DNA of 64,000 bases from Pseudoxanthomonas sp. Root630 (GCF_001427585.1 NZ_LMGY01000016.1:182868-246867); one strand, 5' to 3'; positions 27,252 through 37,073 are shown, counted from the first letter of the stretch. Notes: generated by a model not told the origin, from the sequence alone. Program-made: numbers and translations.

Positions 27252-28133
27252 TCAGCCCTGCAGTGATTTTTCGAACCAATGGTCCGCATAAGGGTTGTCG
27301 TTGTAGGCCGGAATCTCCCGATAGCCGTTGCGCACGTAGAGCGCCCGCGCTTCGACCAGCGTGCGGTTGGTGTCCAGGCGCACGCGCCCGAGTCCGAACG
27401 CATGCGCCTGCGCTTCCAGTGCATCGAGCAGGCGCTGCGCCACGCCCAGGCCACGCGCCCCGGGCGCGACCCACATGCGCTTGATCTCACCTGTGCGCTC
27501 GCCCGTCACCTTCAATCCGCCGCATCCGATCGCCCCGCCATCCAGCCAACCCAGCAGGAACACACCCTGCGGCGGCACGAGTTCGTGCGGATTGGCCGAG
27601 ACGCTGCGCGCGGCGTCGAAGCCGGTCTCGAAGCGGGCATCGAGCTCATCGAGGTAGGCGCGGAGGCAGGCTTGCGCCTCCGCGCTGGCCGGATCCGCTA
27701 CCCGGATCTCCACCGAGGAGGCACGCAGCAGCGCCTCCACTTCGTCCATCGCCGCAAGCATGCGCGTGCGTTGCCGTTCCGACAGCGGCGCCAGCAGGGC
27801 ATCGGCCAGCGCCTGCGAATCGCGGTCCAGCGCGTCCACTTCGCGACGCCCCTTGGCGGTCAGCGCCACGCGGCGGGCGCGCGCATCCGCGGGGGACGCC
27901 TGCACCCGGACCAGGCCCTGCGCTTCCAGCGCGCGCAACAGCCGGCTGGCATAGCCCGAGTCCAGCGCCAGGCGCGCACGCAGGTCGCGCACGTCCGCAC
28001 CCTCGCGCCCCACCTCGAACAGCAGGCGCGATTCCGCCAGCGGACGGCCGTGCCCGAGGTAGTCGTCGGTCAGCACGCCGATACGGCGGGTGACGGTGCG
28101 GTTGAAACGCCGCAGGCGCTGGGTGTCGTCCAT
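27252..28133 (-). CDS. MarR-GNAT fusion: autoregulated regulator/acetyltransferase
   Basis: The protein has 293 residues. Positions 1-140 are a MarR winged helix (RLLFEVGREGADVRDLRARLALDSGYASRLLRALE, then the wing ASPADARARRVALT). Positions 145-293 are a GNAT domain (GEIKRMWVAPGARGLGVAQRLLDALE, the R-G-x-G-V-A acetyl-CoA loop, and LYVRNGYREIPAYNDN). The fusion is widespread; the acetyl acceptor is usually unknown. A palindrome and promoter sit directly on its start codon, and the -10 spacing suggests a leaderless mRNA. Confidence 0.9.
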   Translation of the reverse strand: MDDTQRLRRFNRTVTRRIGVLTDDYLGHGRPLAESRLLFEVGREGADVRDLRARLALDSGYASRLLRALEAQGLVRVQASPADARARRVALTAKGRREVDALDRDSQALADALLAPLSERQRTRMLAAMDEVEALLRASSVEIRVADPASAEAQACLRAYLDELDARFETGFDAARSVSANPHELVPPQGVFLLGWLDGGAIGCGGLKVTGERTGEIKRMWVAPGARGLGVAQRLLDALEAQAHAFGLGRVRLDTNRTLVEARALYVRNGYREIPAYNDNPYADHWFEKSLQG

Positions 28134-28135
28134 TA

Positions 28136-28168
28136 CCTGACTTTAGTCAGGCAAATATCCGGGGTCAA
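28136..28168 (-). promoter_or_regulatory. Promoter and MarR operator of the MarR-GNAT gene
   Basis: Reading the minus strand, TTGACC (28168-28163), a 17-base spacer and TAAAGT (28145-28140) form the promoter. The predicted start, seven bases on, is the A of the ATG at 28133. The palindrome CCTGACT-TT-AGTCAGG (28136-28151) covers the -10 box, so the repressor dimer should block its own promoter. Confidence 0.7.
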
Positions 28169-28183
28169 TCCGGAAGACACCGA

Positions 28184-28774
28184 TCAGCCGGTTTGCACCC
28201 CCACCGCGTCGCGCTCACCCGCGCTGAGCGGATAGGCCGTGCGCAGGGTCTGCCCCGAGGGGCCGAAGAACAGGCTGGGGACCTGTTGGCGGAGTCGGGC
28301 GCCCAGGATGCCGGCGGCGATCCGTGCACCGCCGAGCACGAACGCCATGGGGGTACCGCGGACCTCGCCGATGGCGGACCCCGCGTTGAGCACGATCCGG
28401 CCCGGAGGTCCGAAGACGGCATCCACCTCCGCCACCGGCATCAGGCAGGCCGTCACCATGCCCACGTAGGCCACGCGGCCGTCGTGTGGCGTATTGCCGA
28501 GCGGCGTACGGCAACATGCCGCGTACCAGCGGAACAGCCCGCCTTTGCGCAGGCACAGACCGGCGATATGTTCCTCGCCGGCGGTGAACCGCACGGCGAG
28601 CGGATTCATCGCCACGATGTCGGTGCCGCCATGCGCGTCCACCAGACCGGGCTGGCCCAGATGGCGCGCGTAGGCCTGGCAATCCCTGCAGTAGCACGTG
28701 GCGCGCACGTAGGCGCGATCGGTAGCGACGATCCCTGTCACCTGCCCGCAGCGGCAACGCAATGCCAGCGTCAT
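28184..28774 (-). CDS. Zinc-cysteine protein, GFA/DUF6151-like
   Basis: This 196-residue protein has cysteine groups at CRCGQ near the N-terminus, CYCRDCQAY near 27-35 and ACCRTPLGN near 86-95. That spacing resembles the zinc sites of glutathione-dependent formaldehyde-activating (GFA) domains. An uncharacterised C-terminal half is Gly/Ala-rich. No membrane segment of note is visible. The DUF assignment is from memory and should be treated as tentative. It is transcribed toward the MarR-GNAT promoter region on the same strand. Confidence 0.65.
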   Translation of the reverse strand: MTLALRCRCGQVTGIVATDRAYVRATCYCRDCQAYARHLGQPGLVDAHGGTDIVAMNPLAVRFTAGEEHIAGLCLRKGGLFRWYAACCRTPLGNTPHDGRVAYVGMVTACLMPVAEVDAVFGPPGRIVLNAGSAIGEVRGTPMAFVLGGARIAAGILGARLRQQVPSLFFGPSGQTLRTAYPLSAGERDAVGVQTG

Positions 28775-28877
28775 CGGTACACCTCGCGTGATCCCTGACG
28801 ATGCAGGAATACCGCAGCGGATATGAGCGCGACGTCAAACCACGGCCCGCTGCCTGACTGGCACTGCAACCGCGTGG

Positions 28878-29807
28878 TCAGGCGGCGGCGTCGACCCGGG
28901 CGGACGCCATCGCGGCGCTGGCGTGCGGGGCGGCGACCGCCAGGGCGCGACCCAGGCCCGTCATGCGCACGGTGTCGCCGAGCGCCTGGTCATCCAGGCC
29001 CTGCAGCAGGCGTTCGGACATGCCCCACTCCCGCGCCACGGCACGCCCCAGGCGAGGCGACGCATCCTGCAGGAGGCGCGCGGCGACCCCGGCATCCGGC
29101 ATTCCGCCCTGCGTACACGCATCGCGGAGCGCCTGCGCCACGAGGATGGCGCCGAGCCCCTGCAACAACGCGAGGAGTTGTGCGGCGAACGCGTCTTCGC
29201 GCTCCACCGTCTTCGCGAACTGCGCTGCGGCCAGGGCCGTGCGCTGCGTGTGGTCCCAGATCAGGTCGGGCAACGCGCCCAGGGCACCGCCATCCATCCG
29301 CATGACCGGCTGCATCACCGCCATCGCCACGAGTTGGCGGAGCCCTTCCGTGCCGACCAATGCGACCGCGCGATCCAGGTTCTCCACGGGCGCGGGTTGC
29401 GTGCGATAGAGCGCGCTGTTGGCCAGCCGGAGCAGGTGCGCCGCCAACGCCGGATCGCGCGCGATCACACCGGCAATCTCGCGGCCGGAGGCATCGTCGT
29501 CGTTGAGGGTGCTCAGCAACTGCGGCAGCAACTGCGGCCGGCGCGGCAGCCGCTGGGGGGCTTCGGCAAAGCGGGCCAATGTCTGTTCGGCGGCATCCCG
29601 CACGGACGCACTGGCCTCGGGCGACAGGGAGGCTGGCTGGCCCTCGTAGGCCAGTTCAAGCAATGCACCTGCCCAGTTGCGGTCGACGGCGGGCGCCGTG
29701 GTCTCGGCCGCTGCGGCGCGCGGCCGCGTTGTCGAGCCACCACGCGGCGCGACGACCGGCGTGCGCCCGCGTTGCCACCACGATGTCAGTGCCCCCAGCA
29801 GTGCCAC
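28878..29807 (-). CDS. HDOD-domain signalling protein
   Basis: The protein has 309 residues. After a variable N-terminus, the HDOD domain spans about 75-280: LPQLLSTLNDDDASGREIAGVIARDPALAAHLLRLANSALYRT, DRAVALVGTEGLRQLVAMAVM, WDHTQRTALAAAQFAKTV. HDOD proteins are non-catalytic relatives of HD phosphohydrolases and often act with c-di-GMP systems. The start is GTG at 29807; no other suitable start lies near. It is unlinked to its neighbours by operon. Confidence 0.85.
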   Translation of the reverse strand: MALLGALTSWWQRGRTPVVAPRGGSTTRPRAAAAETTAPAVDRNWAGALLELAYEGQPASLSPEASASVRDAAEQTLARFAEAPQRLPRRPQLLPQLLSTLNDDDASGREIAGVIARDPALAAHLLRLANSALYRTQPAPVENLDRAVALVGTEGLRQLVAMAVMQPVMRMDGGALGALPDLIWDHTQRTALAAAQFAKTVEREDAFAAQLLALLQGLGAILVAQALRDACTQGGMPDAGVAARLLQDASPRLGRAVAREWGMSERLLQGLDDQALGDTVRMTGLGRALAVAAPHASAAMASARVDAAA

Positions 29808-29941
29808 GCGCGCCCCCAGACGTACCCGTTAAGGCGGTAGCGGCGGATCCATGCGGAACTTGAGGAGGATTCAAGAGGACATCGCTGCGCCCTTGCAGGA
29901 AGGTCATGCAGATCGGTTTGCGCGGCGCGCTCGCGAAAGCA

Positions 29942-30208
29942 TCAGCGCAACTGGCTGTCCTTGCTGCCGCGCCGGTTGTAGAGGCCGGCCGCCTGCTCGT
30001 CGTGGTCGGCCGCTTCCTGGCAGCCCACGCACAGGCGCACGCCCGGCACGGCTTTCTGGCGCGCGAGTGGGATCGGCTTGTCGCATTCTTCGCAGTGGCT
30101 GAGGCTGGGCCCCTTGGGGAGCGCACGACGCGCCCGCTCGATGCCGTCCTTCACGGTCGCATCGATCTGGTCCTGTACCGCACCATCGCCTGCCCATCCG
30201 GTCGCCAT
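29942..30208 (-). CDS. ybiI: DksA/TraR-type zinc-finger protein YbiI
   Basis: This 88-residue protein has the same length and nearly the same ends as E. coli YbiI. The N-terminus is MATGWAGDGAVQDQID. The C4 zinc finger is built from CEEC and CVGC with PIPLARQKAVPGVRLC between them. The C-terminus is YNRRGSKDSQLR. This subfamily lacks the acidic coiled-coil tip of DksA, so an RNA-polymerase role is unproven. The ATG at 30208 is fixed by homology. Confidence 0.9.
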   Translation of the reverse strand: MATGWAGDGAVQDQIDATVKDGIERARRALPKGPSLSHCEECDKPIPLARQKAVPGVRLCVGCQEAADHDEQAAGLYNRRGSKDSQLR

Positions 30209-30598
30209 GACCCACTCCCGCAACGCCACTTTCCGCGCAGCCTACACCCGGCGACCTGACTCGTGCCCGGTTCTCAGTCCGACCAGCTCGGCCCGGCGAG
30301 GTACATGCTGGAACTTGCAGCCGACCAGCACGCCGACTGCCACGATCAATCCTGCACGCAAGACCTGATGCATGGGCCCATCCTCCGGAGCGAATCGTCC
30401 ACCAGGACAAGACGCTGCGGCTTCAGGCGCACGGCCACGGAAATCGCACCGTTCGCCACGTCCGCGCGTGAAGCAGACGAACGGCAGGCCGCGTCGCCCG
30501 GCTTTCGTCGCCTCCTTCCCGGTTTCGTCGCACCGCGCCTGCCTTTGCCGGGGCTACCTGCCAGAGTCGAAGGAGCCCACCCGCGTCCACGAGATCGC
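30209..30598. other. Intergenic region between ybiI and the AraC-type gene
   Basis: These 390 bases contain one plausible small gene (30242-30373, minus) and the upstream region of the AraC-type regulator on the other strand. The frame of the regulator is open through most of it, but the codons look non-coding and no conserved domain precedes residue M at 30599. I see no clear promoter or terminator. Confidence 0.4.
30242..30373 (-). CDS. Candidate 43-residue lipoprotein
   Basis: On the minus strand ATG at 30373 follows GGAGG at a good distance. The frame reads MHQVLRAGLIVAVGVLVGC then a short polar tail to a TAG at 30242-30244. The hydrophobic stretch ending V-L-V-G-C is a lipobox-like sequence. 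It would lie 33 bases upstream of ybiI and could be co-transcribed. No family is recognised, and chance cannot be excluded at this length. Confidence 0.35.
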   Translation of the reverse strand: MHQVLRAGLIVAVGVLVGCKFQHVPRRAELVGLRTGHESGRRV

Positions 30599-31456
30599 AT
30601 GCCCATCGCCGCCGGCGCCTCCCGCTCGCCCACTCCGCACGCCGTCGTCGCGGTGCCCGCCGATGCCACACGACGCGCGGGCAGCCTCGGGGCGGGAACC
30701 GTCCGCCACCTCGCCAACGGCGTGCAGATCGCGCGGCTCGTGCCGACGGTGCCGGCCCGCGCACTGGCACGGCACACCCACGACGACGCACACCTGGTGC
30801 TGCTCCTGCGCGGTCGCTACCTGACCTCCGCGACAGGCGGCCTGCCGGAATGCACGCCGGGCACGCTGGTCTACACACCGCCTGCCACCACGCACCGCGA
30901 CCACTTCCATGATCTGGAGGGCGAGTTCATGACCATCGCGCTGCCTTCGACGATGGAAGGGAGGTTGCGGCATGGCCTGGACCAGGGCGCCGTGCGCGCG
31001 GAACGCCGCGCACAAGCCTTCGCGCAGGGTCTTGCCCAGGCGTGCACGGACTGGCGGGGCGACGATGGCCTGCTGGCGGAAGCACTGTTCGACGAGATGC
31101 TCGACGCCATCGCCAGCCCCGTGTCGGCATTCCGTGGCTGGCCCGCCTGGTTGGCACGCGCCGAGGCCTGGCTGCACGACCACCACGACACACCCGCCGA
31201 CACCGCCACGCTGGCGCACGCCTGCCAGGTGCATCCCGTGCACCTCGCGCGGGTGTTCCGTCGTCGCCACGGCTGCACGCCCACCGAGTATTCGCGTCGC
31301 CTGCGCGTGGCGCGCGCCGCGGGCATGCTTCGGCAAGGTCGCGCCACCGTGGCAACGATCGCCGCCGAGTGCGGCTTTGCCGACCAGGCGCATTTCCACC
31401 GCCTGTTCGTCCGCGCCTACGGCATGCCGCCGACGGCCTTCCGGTCGACTGTCTGA
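30599..31456 (+). CDS. AraC-family regulator (cupin sensor)
   Basis: The protein has 285 residues. The N-terminal cupin ([38 protein letters not shown]) binds an unknown ligand. The C-terminal two-helix-turn-helix DNA-binding domain includes [22 protein letters not shown] and [20 protein letters not shown]. It is transcribed toward the serine-hydrolase gene 79 bases downstream and may control it. The ATG at 30599 precedes the cupin. Confidence 0.85.
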   Translation: MPIAAGASRSPTPHAVVAVPADATRRAGSLGAGTVRHLANGVQIARLVPTVPARALARHTHDDAHLVLLLRGRYLTSATGGLPECTPGTLVYTPPATTHRDHFHDLEGEFMTIALPSTMEGRLRHGLDQGAVRAERRAQAFAQGLAQACTDWRGDDGLLAEALFDEMLDAIASPVSAFRGWPAWLARAEAWLHDHHDTPADTATLAHACQVHPVHLARVFRRRHGCTPTEYSRRLRVARAAGMLRQGRATVATIAAECGFADQAHFHRLFVRAYGMPPTAFRSTV

Positions 31457-31535
31457 ACGAACACGTTGCCGGCGTGCAAGTCGTCCACCTCCCGCGCCGG
31501 CATCGTGGCGCCTCTCCCCTTCACAGGACCCGTCC

Positions 31536-32621
31536 ATGCGCCGCCTGATCATCCCGTTGCTGCTGTCGTGCACCCTCTTCATCCCGCCCGCGGACGCCGC
31601 GGACTGGCCGCAGGGCCGGCCGGCCGAACATGGCCTGGACGCCGCGGCACTCGCCGAGATGGAGCGCGTCATCGCCGCCGGCGAATTCAAGCAGGTCACC
31701 AGCGTGCTCATCGCCCGCGATGGCGTGCTGGTGTACGAGCGCTACTTCGACGAGGACGGGCGCGAGGCGGGGCGCAATACACGCTCGGCCACCAAGACCG
31801 TGGCGGGCATGCTCACGGGCATCGCGGTCGGCCAGGGCAAGCTGGAAGGCGCGCAGGCGCGGGTCCTGCCGCTGTTGAAACGACCGCCGCCCGCCCTGCC
31901 CGATCCGCGCAAGGACGCGATCACCGTCGAAGACCTGATGACGATGTCCTCGGCGCTGGAATGCGACGACTGGAACACTTGGTCGCGCGGCAACGAGGAG
32001 CGCATGTACCTGATCGAAGACTGGGTGGGCTTCTACCTCGACTTGCCTGTCCAGGGCTACGCCGCCTGGATGACACCGCCCAAGGACGCGCCGTACGGCC
32101 GCAGCTTCCGCTACTGCACCGCCGGGGTCACCACGCTGGGGGCGGTGGTCCAGGCCGCGGCCGGCGAACCCTTGGCCACCTTCGCGCAGCGCACGCTGTT
32201 CGATCCGCTCGGCATCGCGGCGCCCGCCTGGCAATTCTCTCCGCAGGGGCTCGCGCAGGCGGGCGGCGGATTGGGATTGCGCAGCCGGGACCTGCTTGCG
32301 CTCGGTGAGTTATACCGCAACGGCGGACGTTGGCACGGCAAGCAGATCGTGCCCGCCGCCTGGGTCGCCGATTCGGTCCGCCCGCACGCGCGCATCGAAG
32401 ACGGCATCGATTACGGTTACCTGTGGTGGCTGCACCACGAGACCAGCGGCGGCCGCACGTTCGATTCGTATGCGATGAACGGCACCGGCGGCAATACGGT
32501 GCGGGTATTCCCGGCACAGAAGCTGGTGGTCGTGGTCACCACCACCAACTACCAGGTGCAGAACGCGCCGCGGCTGACGTTCCGCCTGATGACCGAGAAG
32601 CTGTTGCCGGCCGTCGAATGA
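31536..32621 (+). CDS. Secreted beta-lactamase-fold serine hydrolase
   Basis: This 361-residue protein has a signal peptide ([18 protein letters not shown]). SxxK appears as SATK near residue 90, YCTAG occupies the YxN position near 190, and NGTGGNTV occupies the HxG/KTG position near 320. It belongs to the class C beta-lactamase-like hydrolases (COG1680). The substrate is unknown and beta-lactam hydrolysis is not implied. It is the second such gene in the window (compare 13389), with little sequence identity. Confidence 0.82.
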   Translation: MRRLIIPLLLSCTLFIPPADAADWPQGRPAEHGLDAAALAEMERVIAAGEFKQVTSVLIARDGVLVYERYFDEDGREAGRNTRSATKTVAGMLTGIAVGQGKLEGAQARVLPLLKRPPPALPDPRKDAITVEDLMTMSSALECDDWNTWSRGNEERMYLIEDWVGFYLDLPVQGYAAWMTPPKDAPYGRSFRYCTAGVTTLGAVVQAAAGEPLATFAQRTLFDPLGIAAPAWQFSPQGLAQAGGGLGLRSRDLLALGELYRNGGRWHGKQIVPAAWVADSVRPHARIEDGIDYGYLWWLHHETSGGRTFDSYAMNGTGGNTVRVFPAQKLVVVVTTTNYQVQNAPRLTFRLMTEKLLPAVE

Positions 32622-32627
32622 GCGAGG

Positions 32628-32655
32628 GCTGGCCCGTCCTTACGGATGGGCCAGC
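32628..32655. terminator. Hairpin spanning the end of two convergent genes
   Basis: GCTGGCCCGTCC (32628-32639) pairs with GGATGGGCCAGC (32644-32655) around TTAC, with one weak pair. It overlaps the stop codon of the minus-strand pseudogene and lies just after the stop of the plus-strand hydrolase. It has no U-tract. Confidence 0.5.
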
Positions 32656-33566
32656 GCGTAGTCGATCGCGGCGACCACGGCCGCGACCTGCGCGTCGTTG
32701 CATTGCACCGGGGTGGCCTTCGGGCTGTCCGGGTAGACCTCGGTGATGGTGGTGTAGCGCGCCTCGGTGATGCCGGTGCACAGGCCCAGCGACTTCACCG
32801 GATACTCGATCACGCCTTCGGCCACCACCGGCGATCCGATGATGTCGCCCTCGGCGTCGGCCGGGGCGATATGGGTCACCTGCGCCACGGCGGCGATCAC
32901 CGCCCGCTGGAACGCCGGCTGCCGGTTCTCGCTGTCGTCCACCAGGTAGAAGCCGTCCGGAATCTCACCGGGCTCGAACGGCTTGCCATCGCGCGCGGCG
33001 AGCGCGGGGCGGAACTCGGTTTCGTCGCTGTCGGTGGTCTCGTGCAGGTCGATGTGCATCAGCACGCGATCCTTCACCGGCGCCACCAGCGCGATCAGGG
33101 CCGCGGATTCCTGCGCGGGGCTGTCCACGCGGAAGGAGCGGTTCGGGTCCAGCGCATCGGCGTTCCAGCGGTGGATGCGCTCATACCCCCACGGGCTCAC
33201 GCAGGGCACGACCAGCAGATTGGCGAGGCCGGCTTAATCGGCGGCGCGCTGTTCCAGGAACTGCAACGCACCGTGCACGCCACTGGTTTCATAACCGTGG
33301 ACGCCACCGGTGACCAGCATCAGCGGCAGCGTGTCGTTCCAGTCGCGGCTGCGCACCGCGTACAGCGGATAGCGTTCGCCCGGACCATAGTCCAGCGTGC
33401 CGTAGGTCTCCACGTCGAAACGCTCGCGCAGGCGATCGAGGGAGGCCACCACGTCATCCGCATAGCGGCGCCGCACGCGCTGCTGCGCGCGCCATGCGGC
33501 CTTCTCCACCGCGCCCCAAGGCGTACCCGGCGTGCCGATGGGGTGGAAACGTTCGATCGTGTGCAT
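32640..33566 (-). pseudogene. M14-type zinc carboxypeptidase interrupted by one in-frame stop
   Basis: The two halves (33566-33234 and 33233-32640) are in the same frame, divided only by TAA at 33236-33234. The first half carries GGVHGYETSG with the first His and Glu zinc ligands. The second carries VVPCVSPWGYERIHRWNAD and HIDLHETTD with the third ligand region. Read through the stop, the protein would be about 308 residues, normal for the DUF2817/M14-like family. The codon at the stop is flanked by AAD and AGLANLL, where relatives I recall have Tyr, so a TAC/TAT to TAA change is likely. It may be a recent loss, a suppressed stop or a base-call error. Confidence 0.8.
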
Positions 33567-33629
33567 GGCCGTGGATCCGGGAAGAGGCGCGCACTATAAC
33601 AACCCGATCCGCCCGCAGCCGAGCGATGG

Positions 33630-35415
33630 CTATGTCGCCAACAGGAAGAAGACCCCGTTGTTGATGGCATGCAGCACGATCGCCGGCACGAGCGAACCGG
33701 TCCTTCGCACGAGCATTCCCGCCAACAATCCCATGGCGAAATAGAAGAAGAAGCGCGGCATGTCGTTGTGGATGCCGGCGAACAACAATGCCTGGAGGAC
33801 GTTGGACCAGCCGAAGCTGATATGGCGCGCCATGCCCCCCAACAACATGCCTCGGAACACCAGTTCCTCGACGATCGGCCCCAGCACTGCGATCAGGAGG
33901 AACGTCAGGGCGGGCCCATAGATCGACTGCCCACCTTGGAGGAGGCGTTCGATCGCTTCCGTCTGCTCAGTGCGACTGTCTTCCGCACGCCACTGGAGCC
34001 AGGCACCTTGCAGGTAGATCACGGCATACAGCATCACCAGCGCGGCAAGCAGCCACGCCACCTGCCGCCACCAGGTGATGCGGCCGGTGAAGCCCCCGCG
34101 CCCGAGGCACCAGGCGACAGGTGCCAGCAACGCAGGGCTTGCGACGGAACTCCAGAGATTGATCCTGGCGAACGCATCGGCGTCCGGCAGAACGTCGCCG
34201 GTGAAAAGGCCGGCAATCGAGCGTGGCTCGACCACGCCGGCGATCACGAAGGGCAACGCCAGCATGAGTGCCATGCCCCACCAGGCGTGCCGCAACCCGA
34301 TACCCGGGAACAAGGCGACGGGCGCACGGCCCTGCACGCGTCGCGCCAGCCCGCGGTAATGCACCGGAACGAGGAGCATCAGCGGCAACAACGCCAGGGC
34401 CAGCAGGATCCCGCCGGACATCAGGGCCATGCCGAGCATCGGAAGTCGGAAGACGGAGGCTGGATGTTGGTTCGCCAGCACGGCGAAGCGTTCCAGGTGG
34501 GTCGCGATCCCGTCGGTGTCGGTGATGTCGATCTGCGCGATCGCCGCCGGGATATCCGCCTGCGCCAGCGCGACGTCGAAACGCGCCCGGGCTTGATCGT
34601 CGCCCTCGCCGGCCGTCTCCAGCGCGCGACGGGCTGCCGCCAGGTCGCCCGCATTGAGATGCGCGCGCGCCACCAGCGCGCCATCCAGGACGAACTCCTT
34701 TCCGTCGTACCGCCGCAGTTCCTCCAGGGCGATGCGGGCGTCCTTGATCTTCAACGCCGCCGCCAACCGCTTGTCCGCGCGCCATGCGTCGGTCGCGGCG
34801 GGCGAGTCGCGCAGCAGGCGTGCGGCACCCGCCTCGTCCCGCTTCGCCAGCACGGCGTCGACTGCCAGCGGGACACTGTTGGACTCCCCGAGGCGGGCAG
34901 CCCGCAGGGCCATCTCCGCCGCCTTCTCGCCCTGCTGAAGACTATCGAGCAACAAGGACTGCCTGGCGTAGAGCGCGGCCCGCAGGGGGGGTGGGCCATG
35001 CGGTCGCACGGTCGATCAGGGCAGCCCCTTCTGCGACCGCGTCCTCGCCCCACATCTGCTGGTAGAGGAACAACTGCGCCTCGGGCGTATCTGCCCAGCG
35101 CTGCCGGAGACGTTCGAGGCATGCCTCGTGGTCATCGGAGGCGGACGCGATCCAGTCGCCGTAGTCTTCTTCGGTGTAATTGCCGATGAATCGGCACCGG
35201 GCGACCAACGACGCGGCACCCGAAGATTCGGAGGCATCGAAGCGGGCCAGCATTTCGCGGTATGCCGTCTCCTTCGCATTCGTCACGGCTTCGAGCGCCT
35301 GGTCGTGATCCGGCACCGGTACGGACCCGGACGACGGCATCACCGCCTCCGCATGCGCAACTCCACCCCCGCTGAGCAGCAGCAACGCTGCCATGCACCA
35401 CCGACGCATCCCCAT
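33630..35415 (-). pseudogene. CPBP-family intramembrane protease with TPR-like N-terminus, frameshifted
   Basis: The 5' part (35415-34942) has a signal peptide (MAALLLLSGGGVAHAEA) and helical repeats. The 3' part (open from 35009 to 33630) has more repeats, about eight membrane segments, and the CPBP motifs EELVFRG and HAINN. The frames join at a run of seven G (34985-34991). Removing one base gives a continuous WPTPLRAALYARQ reading. The complete protein would be about 595 residues. CPBP proteases include CAAX prenyl proteases and bacteriocin-immunity proteins. The shift may be real phase variation or a homopolymer sequencing error. Confidence 0.8.
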
Positions 35416-35536
35416 GCGTGCCCCCTGTGCCGTCCGGTCGCGATGGTAGCAGTTGTCAGTGGCGTGCCAACCGCGTCCAATAGCGCCCTCGAAATCCAAG
35501 ACCGCCCATCGAGGCGGCACGCCCGGACCTTCCCGC

Positions 35537-36379
35537 ATGCCCCACTACACCGGCCCCCTCCTCACCCGCGACGCCGCGAACGCGCTGCGTGCCGCGCGCG
35601 ATCGTGGCGACGGCGTCTGGCCGGGTTCGTTCGACCTCGGCCGAACGCAGGGCGAAGCCCGCCTGGGAACGGACGCATGGCAGTGGAAGGAGGCGACGTA
35701 CCCGTATCCGGAAGGCCTGAAGGACCGCACGCTGTACCACTGGGACGGCGAGGACTTCGCGCCGATCTCGCGCTTCGCCGGTTCGCTGATCAAGCTGGTG
35801 CCCACCGAATGGGGCGTACCCACCTTCGAGATCGACGGCATCAAGATGCTGCCGACGTCGAAGGAATCCCCACTGGACGACGCGCAGCGCAAGGTCGCGC
35901 TGGTGGAACCGCGCGGCAAGGTGGTGCTGGATACCTGCGGTGGACTGGGCTATTTCGCCGCCTGCTGCCTGGCGGCCGGCGCGGCGCGCATCCGCTCGTT
36001 CGAAAAGAACGAAGACGTGCTGTGGCTGCGCACCCTCAACCCGTGGTCGCCGGACCCGGAGGCGCCCGAACACGACGACCGCCTCGAACTGGCGCATGCG
36101 GACGTGTCGCGCGCCATCGTCGATATCGCAGACGCGTCCGTCGATGCCGTGCTGCACGATCCGCCGCGCTTCGGCATCGCCGGAGAGTTGTATTCGCAGG
36201 CGTTCTACGACCAGCTCGCGCGCGTCCTGCGCCGCGGCGGCAAGCTCTTCCACTACACGGGCAGCCCCAACAAGCTCACCAGCGGCCGCGACGTGCCGGG
36301 CGAAGTCGCGAAGCGGTTGGAAAAGGCAGGCTTCAAGGCGCAGCGTGCACTGGACGGGGTGGTCGGCCTGCGCCGCTGA
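35537..36379 (+). CDS. Class I SAM-dependent methyltransferase (COG2521-like)
   Basis: The protein has 280 residues. The N-terminal ~110 residues are specific (YHWDGEDFAPISRFAGSLIKL, GIKMLPTSKESPLDDA). A Rossmann methyltransferase domain follows with VVLDTCGGLGYFAACCLAAGA as motif I and VLHDPPRFGIAGELYSQ as the D-P-P-R motif IV. The overall look is like the predicted methyltransferases of COG2521, mostly known from archaea and some bacteria. The substrate is unknown. It starts in the divergent gap after the CPBP gene. Confidence 0.8.
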   Translation: MPHYTGPLLTRDAANALRAARDRGDGVWPGSFDLGRTQGEARLGTDAWQWKEATYPYPEGLKDRTLYHWDGEDFAPISRFAGSLIKLVPTEWGVPTFEIDGIKMLPTSKESPLDDAQRKVALVEPRGKVVLDTCGGLGYFAACCLAAGAARIRSFEKNEDVLWLRTLNPWSPDPEAPEHDDRLELAHADVSRAIVDIADASVDAVLHDPPRFGIAGELYSQAFYDQLARVLRRGGKLFHYTGSPNKLTSGRDVPGEVAKRLEKAGFKAQRALDGVVGLRR

Positions 36380-36460
36380 GCACAGGCGCGGCGGTCTTCA
36401 CGCCGGCTGAGCGCGGCTGGGCGCACAACGGCGCCACCGCCATGCCCGGGAGGGGCCGCC

Positions 36461-37060
36461 ATGCACCGCACCACCCTGTTGACCTCCGCCGTTTCCGCCC
36501 TGCTCCTCGCAGGTTCCGCGACTGCCCAGGACAAGCCGCCGGCGATGACGCCGGAGATGCAGGCCATGATGGAGGCTTACCAGAAGGCGGGCACGCCCGG
36601 CATCGAGCACGGCAGGCTGGCGTCGATGGCCGGCACCTACGACCTGGTCGTGAAGAGCTGGTACGCACCCGGCGCCCCGCCCAGCACCGATGGCGGCACC
36701 GCCACGCGCAAAATGATCCTCGGCAACCGCGTGATGCTGGAGGAAGTGACCTCGCAGATGATGGGCCAACCCTTCAGCGGCCGGGGCCTGCACGGGTTCG
36801 ACAACGTCACCGGCAAGTACTGGGGCACCTGGAACGACAGCATGAGTACCGGCCTGATGGTCAGCGAGGGCGCCTGCGATGCGCAGTTGAGCTGCACCTA
36901 TACGGGCACCCACCACGACGCGGTGACCAAGAAGCCGCAGAGCAGCCGCATGACCACGCGCTGGACCGACAAGAACACCGAGATCCTGGAAATGTTCGGT
37001 CCCGGCCCGGATGGCAAGGAAACGAAGATGATGGAGATCACCTACAAGCGGCGGCCATGA
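36461..37060 (+). CDS. Secreted DUF1579-family protein
   Basis: This 199-residue protein has a signal peptide (TSAVSALLLAGSATAQ). The mature part is a lipocalin-like DUF1579 domain: SMAGTYDLVVKSWYAPG, GGTATRKMILGNRVMLEEV, GFDNVTGKYWGTWNDSMSTGL, and a C-terminal DGKETKMMEITYKR. The role is unknown and no catalytic residues are assigned. It lies 81 bases downstream of the methyltransferase on the same strand. Confidence 0.8.
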   Translation: MHRTTLLTSAVSALLLAGSATAQDKPPAMTPEMQAMMEAYQKAGTPGIEHGRLASMAGTYDLVVKSWYAPGAPPSTDGGTATRKMILGNRVMLEEVTSQMMGQPFSGRGLHGFDNVTGKYWGTWNDSMSTGLMVSEGACDAQLSCTYTGTHHDAVTKKPQSSRMTTRWTDKNTEILEMFGPGPDGKETKMMEITYKRRP

Positions 37061-37073
37061 CCAATGCGCGCGA

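Noticed and set aside
32640..33209. Independent short gene starting at 33209
   Set aside because: It is in the same frame as the upstream half and lacks the first zinc ligands; it is the C-terminal part of a broken gene.
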